A stretch of DNA of 54,073 nt, taken from contig KV424098.1 of assembly GCA_001632435.1 (NCBI GenBank), positions 1 through 54,073 on the forward strand, in the 5' to 3' direction. Below are positions 53,362-54,073 of this stretch, in pieces. The DNA is from Calocera cornea HHB12733 (Eukaryota > Basidiomycota > Dacrymycetes > Dacrymycetales > Dacrymycetaceae). Below the pieces are notes generated by a model that was not told the origin of the DNA, made no database searches, and saw only the letters and a list, made by a program, of their open reading frames with translations. Position numbers and translations under genes: made by a program. Positions within the stretch are counted from its first letter, which is position 1. The number at the start of each line of letters is the position of its first letter.

Positions 53362-54073
53362 ATGACCCGCTCTGAAGAGAGGCAGTTCCATTTCGACCTG
53401 CTTCGTGCCAAGCTCAAGGCTACCGAGGTGGGAGCAGGCGAACTGTCGCTCTCTCCCAGCATACCGGCGCAAGCGCTACGCTCTCTAGTCGAGTTTGAGT
53501 ATCTGGAGGGGCCGAACAAGCTGCCGTCTACACGCGCATCACGGGACATCCTCAATCGACCACACTGCACCTGCGCCACGGTCTGTGTCGCTTCCTCCTG
53601 CGAGTGTCTCAGGTTCGGGGCGAGACTGGGACTCACAGCACCAGCTTACGATGCTGAGGAGCGACTTCGGACGCCGGAGGTTGACACCGAGTACATCCTC
53701 GAGTGCGGGCCCCAGTGCGCTTGCAGTGCGTCGGCAATCTGTGGAAATCGGGTAAGCGTCGTCTACATATGTGCGGCGACATCTGATCTTGGAACCGGTC
53801 CATGCGCAGCGATCCCAAGACGGCCTCGACTACGACCTCGAGCTCTATTGGCACTCGACTTTCGGTTATGGTGAGTGGAAGCAGCACGATGCGAGAGCTG
53901 AGTGATATCTTGATCTGTAGGAGTCCGCGCACTGGAGGCCATCCCCGCCGGCGAGTTCCTTGCCACCTACACCGGCTCGACGCTCAGCGAGCGACAGGCC
54001 GCCAAGCTGGAAGCGTACGCCAAGGCCTCCATGGCCCGTCACTACCAGACAATACTGATTACCTCCATCTCTA
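53362..54073 (+). CDS. SET-domain histone methyltransferase, N-terminal part (runs off the window)
   Basis: Starts MTRSEERQFHFDLLRAKLKA at 53,362. Exons 53362-53751, 53810-53870 and 53921-end join in frame. A pre-SET cysteine array (CTCATVCVASSCECL, then CGPQCACSASAICGNR) should bind zinc as in SUV39/G9a-type H3K9 enzymes. The SET start follows (STFGYGVRALEAIPAGEF, YTGSTLSERQAAKLEAYA). The rest lies outside the window. Its continuation can be judged from the identical inverted copy at 1600-2309. Likely nuclear heterochromatin enzyme; the residue specificity is inferred from the pre-SET domain only. Confidence 0.85.

Overview
This is a piece of a filamentous basidiomycete genome, most likely an Agaricomycete. 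The signs are GC-rich genes cut by 48-57 bp introns with CTNAC/CTAAC branch sites, KDZ-type transposases with CxC5/CxC6 zinc clusters, kinase-like genes, an F-box/LRR gene, and remains of a DNMT5-type methyltransferase and a HIRA histone chaperone. All calls come from reading the sequence; no database search was run. The window is mostly accessory DNA: mobile elements, solo LTRs, tandem arrays and broken host genes, with a few intact host-like genes between them.

Layout. 0-3.7 kb: a decayed gene, the C-terminal part of a SET-domain gene (minus strand), an LTR, a Ty3/gypsy integrase-chromodomain tail and a SANT-domain fragment. 3.7-7.2 kb: transposon debris and unrecognised fragments. 7.4-10.2 kb: an intact divergent kinase-like gene. 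10.3-18.07 kb: an apparently complete KDZ transposon with 42/45-matching inverted repeats and four intact genes: a CxC5-CxC6-KDZ transposase, a GRF-zinc-finger protein, and two small Zn2Cys6-like proteins. 18.3-19.6 and 22.0-23.2 kb: two oppositely oriented tandem arrays whose units each look like one exon plus one spliceosomal intron. They flank a kinase gene and a small divergent gene. 23.2-28.4 kb: a Cu-ATPase fragment, an F-box/LRR fragment, an intact coiled-coil gene and a HIRA fragment. 28.4-35.5 kb: another kinase gene, a 4 kb DNMT5-like pseudogene and part of a transcription-factor paralogue. 35.9-40.8 kb: a 216-bp-period satellite and a Helitron helicase, together hit by three solo LTRs with target-site duplications. 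41.5-43.8 kb: the fuller copy of the transcription factor. 45.1-49 kb: a zinc-ribbon gene tail joined to a decayed gag-protease element. 49.5-52.4 kb: a second, broken KDZ transposase. 53.3 kb to the end: the N-terminal part of the SET gene, inverted relative to the copy at the left end.

The most striking observation is in the two KDZ elements. The intact one is studded with about 40 copies of a CGG-rich motif (consensus near TCCGGAATCGGCGGTTAC). The motif lies in nearly every intron, in the spacers and in two or three coding linkers. The second KDZ element carries a different motif (AACCGG/CCGGTT) in the homologous intron and the homologous linker. The intact element also encodes two proteins with the CX2CX6CX10CX2CX6C pattern of fungal Zn2Cys6 proteins, a class known to bind CGG triplets. 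This suggests, as inference, a transposon that carries its own sequence tag and the proteins that read it.

A second theme is C-to-T decay. Nearly all the premature stops in the broken genes are TAG or TGA explainable by one C:G to T:A change, and two copies of one LTR differ mainly by loss of CpG.
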